This document shows positions 5,716 to 7,694 of a DNA stretch of 7,694 bases, in pieces. Where the stretch lies: contig JAGWML010000147.1 in NCBI GenBank assembly GCA_028873155.1, forward strand, positions 1 through 7,694. The letters are read 5' to 3'. This stretch comes from Acidobacteriota bacterium (GTDB lineage Bacteria; Acidobacteriota; Terriglobia; Terriglobales; Acidobacteriaceae). The notes below the pieces were generated by a model, which worked only from the letters and a program-made list of their open reading frames with translations, ran no database searches and was not told where the DNA came from. Numbering within the stretch: the stretch's first letter is position 1; each line of letters opens with the position of its first letter. The translations under genes and the position numbers were made by a program.

Positions 5716-6393
5716 TCACGGAGCCGGAATCTTCACCACATTCGCCCGGCAACTGCGCAGCGCCGGACACGCCATCGGCTTCAGTGTCTTGTCCACGCAC
5801 ACCTCCACCGCCGTCAGATAATTGTGCCCGCAGCTCACCACCACGCTCCCCTGCGCGAACCCCGGATTCGCTGCCGTAAACGCCTCTGCAATCGCATCCG
5901 GAGTCATCATCGTCTGCGTCGTCAGCGTCGCCAGCGCCCCTGGGATCTTCACCGCCTCATACGCCCTCCGCGCCGCCCCGAAGAACGCATCCGCGCTCAG
6001 ACCCGAGCACGTCCCGTGCGCCCGCCACTCATGCTCCAGCAGTCCCGCTTCGGGATACACATCCGCATACTGCGCCGGATTCGCCGGCCCAGGCGCCTCC
6101 GAGCAGTTCTCCGGATACGATCCATCCATCCGCTCCGGCCAAAGCCCGTGCAGCACAAACCGCGCGTGCTCGGCGCACTCCGCCGCATCCGGATGCGAGT
6201 GGCAGAACTCCGGCGACCACGACAGATTCAGCAGATAGAAGTCGAACCCCGCGCCCGCCTGTTCGCTGCGCATCTCCATCCGGGCGCCGTCACGCGTCTG
6301 CGCATCTTCGCTGCTCGTACCCTGTCCCTGCGGTCTGCATCCCGCCAGCATCAGCAACACTGCCGCCGTTGCAACCATCCCTTGCCGTCTCAT
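5716..6393 (-). CDS. Ribonuclease T2 family lipoprotein
   Basis: Numbered from the ATG at 6393 (225 aa). The N-terminus MRRQGMVATAAVLLMLAGC is a lipoprotein signal: two Arg, a hydrophobic stretch, and the lipobox LAGC with Cys19 as the lipid site. The mature protein is expected to be anchored outside the cytoplasm. CAS1 is FVLHGLWP (79-86, His82) and CAS2 is HEWRAHGTC (121-129, Glu122 and His126). RNase T2 enzymes cleave RNA through a 2',3'-cyclic phosphate. Eight cysteines remain after Cys19 (Cys64, 73, 97, 129, 188, 199, 209, 215), which would allow disulfides as in the family. One oddity is that the lysine normally just before the CAS2 histidine is Ala125, with Arg124 one place earlier. 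The frame is open to a GTG at 6459, and ATG at 6405 would add MLRC. The signal sequence favours 6393, though no start has a good ribosome site. The stop is TGA at 5716-5718. Confidence 0.9.
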   Translation of the reverse strand: MRRQGMVATAAVLLMLAGCRPQGQGTSSEDAQTRDGARMEMRSEQAGAGFDFYLLNLSWSPEFCHSHPDAAECAEHARFVLHGLWPERMDGSYPENCSEAPGPANPAQYADVYPEAGLLEHEWRAHGTCSGLSADAFFGAARRAYEAVKIPGALATLTTQTMMTPDAIAEAFTAANPGFAQGSVVVSCGHNYLTAVEVCVDKTLKPMACPALRSCRANVVKIPAP

Positions 6394-6459
6394 GCACCGC
6401 AGCATATCAGCTGCCGTGCCTGCCCGTGCTTTCTCTTCCCGCGTCTGTCTTCGCTCCAC

Positions 6460-6465
6460 TAGAAT
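6460..6465 (+). promoter_or_regulatory. Candidate -10 hexamer for the sulfatase gene
   Basis: TAGAAT matches TATAAT at 5 of 6 positions, 80 bases before the sulfatase ATG. The -35 region is poor (TTCCCG at 6436-6441, 18-base spacer). The divergent gap 6394-6545 otherwise shows only a small CGAGC/GCTCG hairpin at 6479-6491. I see no convincing promoter for the RNase gene on the other strand. Confidence 0.25.
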
Positions 6466-6545
6466 GAATCGACTTCCGCGAGCCGCGCTCGACCCGCTCC
6501 CAAAGTCCGCGCACAGAATCCCGCACTCGCATCCCGGAGAGCCGC

Positions 6546-7694
6546 ATGGAATCCCGTCGTACCGTCCTCAAATACATCGCTACCGCAGCCGGAGCATCCA
6601 GCCTCGCCTCGCTTGAATCCTTCGCGCAGTCACTCACCCCCGGCGCGCACCGCCCCAACATCGTCTGCTTCGTCGGCGAGGGCCTCCGCGCAGACGAGCT
6701 CTCCGCCACCGGCAACAAGCTCATCCGCACGCCCAACATGGACCGCATCGCCCACGAGGGCTGCACATTCACCAACGGCTTCGTCGTCAACGCGCTCTGC
6801 CTGCCCTCGCGCGCCACCATGCTCACCGGCATGTACTCCCACACCACCGGCGCCGTCTCCAACGTCCAGGGCAAAGTGCCAGCGCGCTTCCCGCTCGTCT
6901 CCGATCTCCTCCAGCAAGCCGGGTATGAAACCGCCTTCATCGGCAAGTCCCACATCGAGGGCGCGCTCATGGAGCACAACTGGGACTACTACTTCGGCTT
7001 CGTCGGCCAGGCCGACTACTACCGCCCGCGCATCACCGAGGGCGCGCACGGCCACTACGGCCCCGCCAAACTCTACGAGGGCCAGTATGTGGATACGCTG
7101 CTCACCGAAAAGGCCGTCGGCTACCTTCAGCAGAAGCGCGACAAGCCCTTCTGCCTCTTCCTCTGGTTCTACGCGCCGCACGCGCCCTTCTATCGCCCCA
7201 AGGATCTCGTCAACGACCTCAACGGCGTGCCCATCCCCAAGCCCGCCACCTTCGACGAAAACCTCAAGGACTATCCCGGCAAGCCCCGCGCCGTCGCCGA
7301 TGCCGATGACAAGATCGGCTACTCCGAGGTCTTCAGCGACGATCCCCGCTCGCTCGAAGAGCTGGTGAAAGACCATTATGTCGGCGTGGAAGACAACGAC
7401 CGCAACGTCGGCGCCGTCTTTCACGAGCTGGAGAAGCAGGGCATCCTGAACCAGACCGCCGTCCTGCTCAGCTCAGACCACGGCTTCTTCCTCGGCGAGC
7501 ATCACCTCTATGACAAGCGCCTCATGTACGAGCCCTCCATCCGCGTGCCCATGATGCTGCGCTACCCCGGCGTCGTTCCCGCAGGCGTCCACTCCTCCGA
7601 AATGGTCCTCAATCTCGACCTCGCGCCGACCATGCTTGAAATCGCTGGCCTGCCCGTGCCGGCTGACATGCAGGGCAAGAGCTTTCTGCCGCTC
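6546..7694 (+). CDS. Tat-exported sulfatase, formylglycine type (3' end outside window)
   Basis: The frame is open for 383 codons to the window edge. ATG at 6546 follows GGAG with a 6-base spacer. The N-terminus MESRRTVLKYIATAAGASSL is a twin-arginine signal with a likely cleavage region near SFAQS. The sulfatase active site is CLPSRATMLTG (85-95). Cys85 in CxPSR is the residue that formylglycine-generating enzyme converts in this family. Supporting residues are Lys134 and His136 (FIGKSH), His212 (APHAPF), Asp311-His312 (SSDHGFFLGEH) and Lys324 (YDKRLMYEP). These match the metal and sulfate contacts of family S1 sulfatases, which hydrolyse sulfate esters. The N-terminal metal block is unusual: PNIVCFVGEGLRADEL has Glu45-Gly46 where most members have Asp-Asp or Asp-Gln. 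The substrate is unknown (sulfated polysaccharide or small ester). No maturation enzyme or carbohydrate-degrading gene is visible. The C-terminal subdomain is cut off. Confidence 0.93.
   Translation, partial: MESRRTVLKYIATAAGASSLASLESFAQSLTPGAHRPNIVCFVGEGLRADELSATGNKLIRTPNMDRIAHEGCTFTNGFVVNALCLPSRATMLTGMYSHTTGAVSNVQGKVPARFPLVSDLLQQAGYETAFIGKSHIEGALMEHNWDYYFGFVGQADYYRPRITEGAHGHYGPAKLYEGQYVDTLLTEKAVGYLQQKRDKPFCLFLWFYAPHAPFYRPKDLVNDLNGVPIPKPATFDENLKDYPGKPRAVADADDKIGYSEVFSDDPRSLEELVKDHYVGVEDNDRNVGAVFHELEKQGILNQTAVLLSSDHGFFLGEHHLYDKRLMYEPSIRVPMMLRYPGVVPAGVHSSEMVLNLDLAPTMLEIAGLPVPADMQGKSFLPL

Noticed and set aside
4176..5879. A 567-codon plus-strand frame opposite DUF2252
   Set aside because: It is Arg/His/Gln/Pro-rich without any recognisable motif and crosses two intergenic repeats and two real minus-strand genes.
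6630..7424. A 264-codon minus-strand frame opposite the sulfatase
   Set aside because: The Val/Gly/Ala/Glu-rich composition mirrors GC-rich codons on the plus strand. The plus frame carries the complete sulfatase active site.

Overview
The window is GC-rich (most codons end in G or C), densely coding, and contains no RNA gene, phage gene, insertion sequence or CRISPR array that I can see. The gene families present are a Tat-exported Hyi-like isomerase, a Tat-exported sulfatase, a DUF4440 protein, a DUF2252 protein and an M48 peptidase with a Ser/Thr/Ala linker. Together with a GC-rich intergenic hairpin repeat, they fit a soil acidobacterium (Acidobacteriaceae / Terriglobia type). That placement is an inference from gene style and recalled repeat patterns. 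It is not proven by any marker gene.

Layout. The C-terminal part of an M48 metallopeptidase enters from the left (+, ends at 920). A 154-base convergent gap with two candidate hairpins separates it from a Y-family DNA polymerase (-, 1075-2475). A short divergent region follows, then a 55-residue membrane microprotein (+, 2635-2802) that converges on a two-gene minus-strand operon. That operon runs from a Tat-signal hydroxypyruvate isomerase-like TIM barrel (3226-4128) into a DUF4440/SnoaL-like protein (2824-3213). Further right on the minus strand lie a DUF2252 protein (4257-5570) and a ribonuclease T2 lipoprotein (5716-6393). A 152-base divergent gap then leads to a plus-strand, Tat-signal sulfatase that runs off the right edge.

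How the genes relate. Only the isomerase/DUF4440 pair is clearly co-expressed: they are 12 bases apart, and the ribosome-binding site of the second overlaps the stop codon of the first. Several products are predicted to leave the cytoplasm (isomerase, sulfatase, RNase T2 lipoprotein, probably the M48 protein). This suits scavenging of polysaccharides and nucleic acids but does not define one pathway.

The most distinctive non-coding signal is a pair of direct, related hairpin repeats at 4174-4220 and 5620-5651 that bracket the DUF2252 gene. They share the outer sequence GRGTGCCCCRTCCA ... TGGGYGGGA, show one compensatory base-pair change, and are better paired as plus-strand RNA than as minus-strand RNA. 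I found no convincing evidence of a new multi-gene system. The repeat pair and the Cys-rich microprotein are the best candidates for something undescribed.
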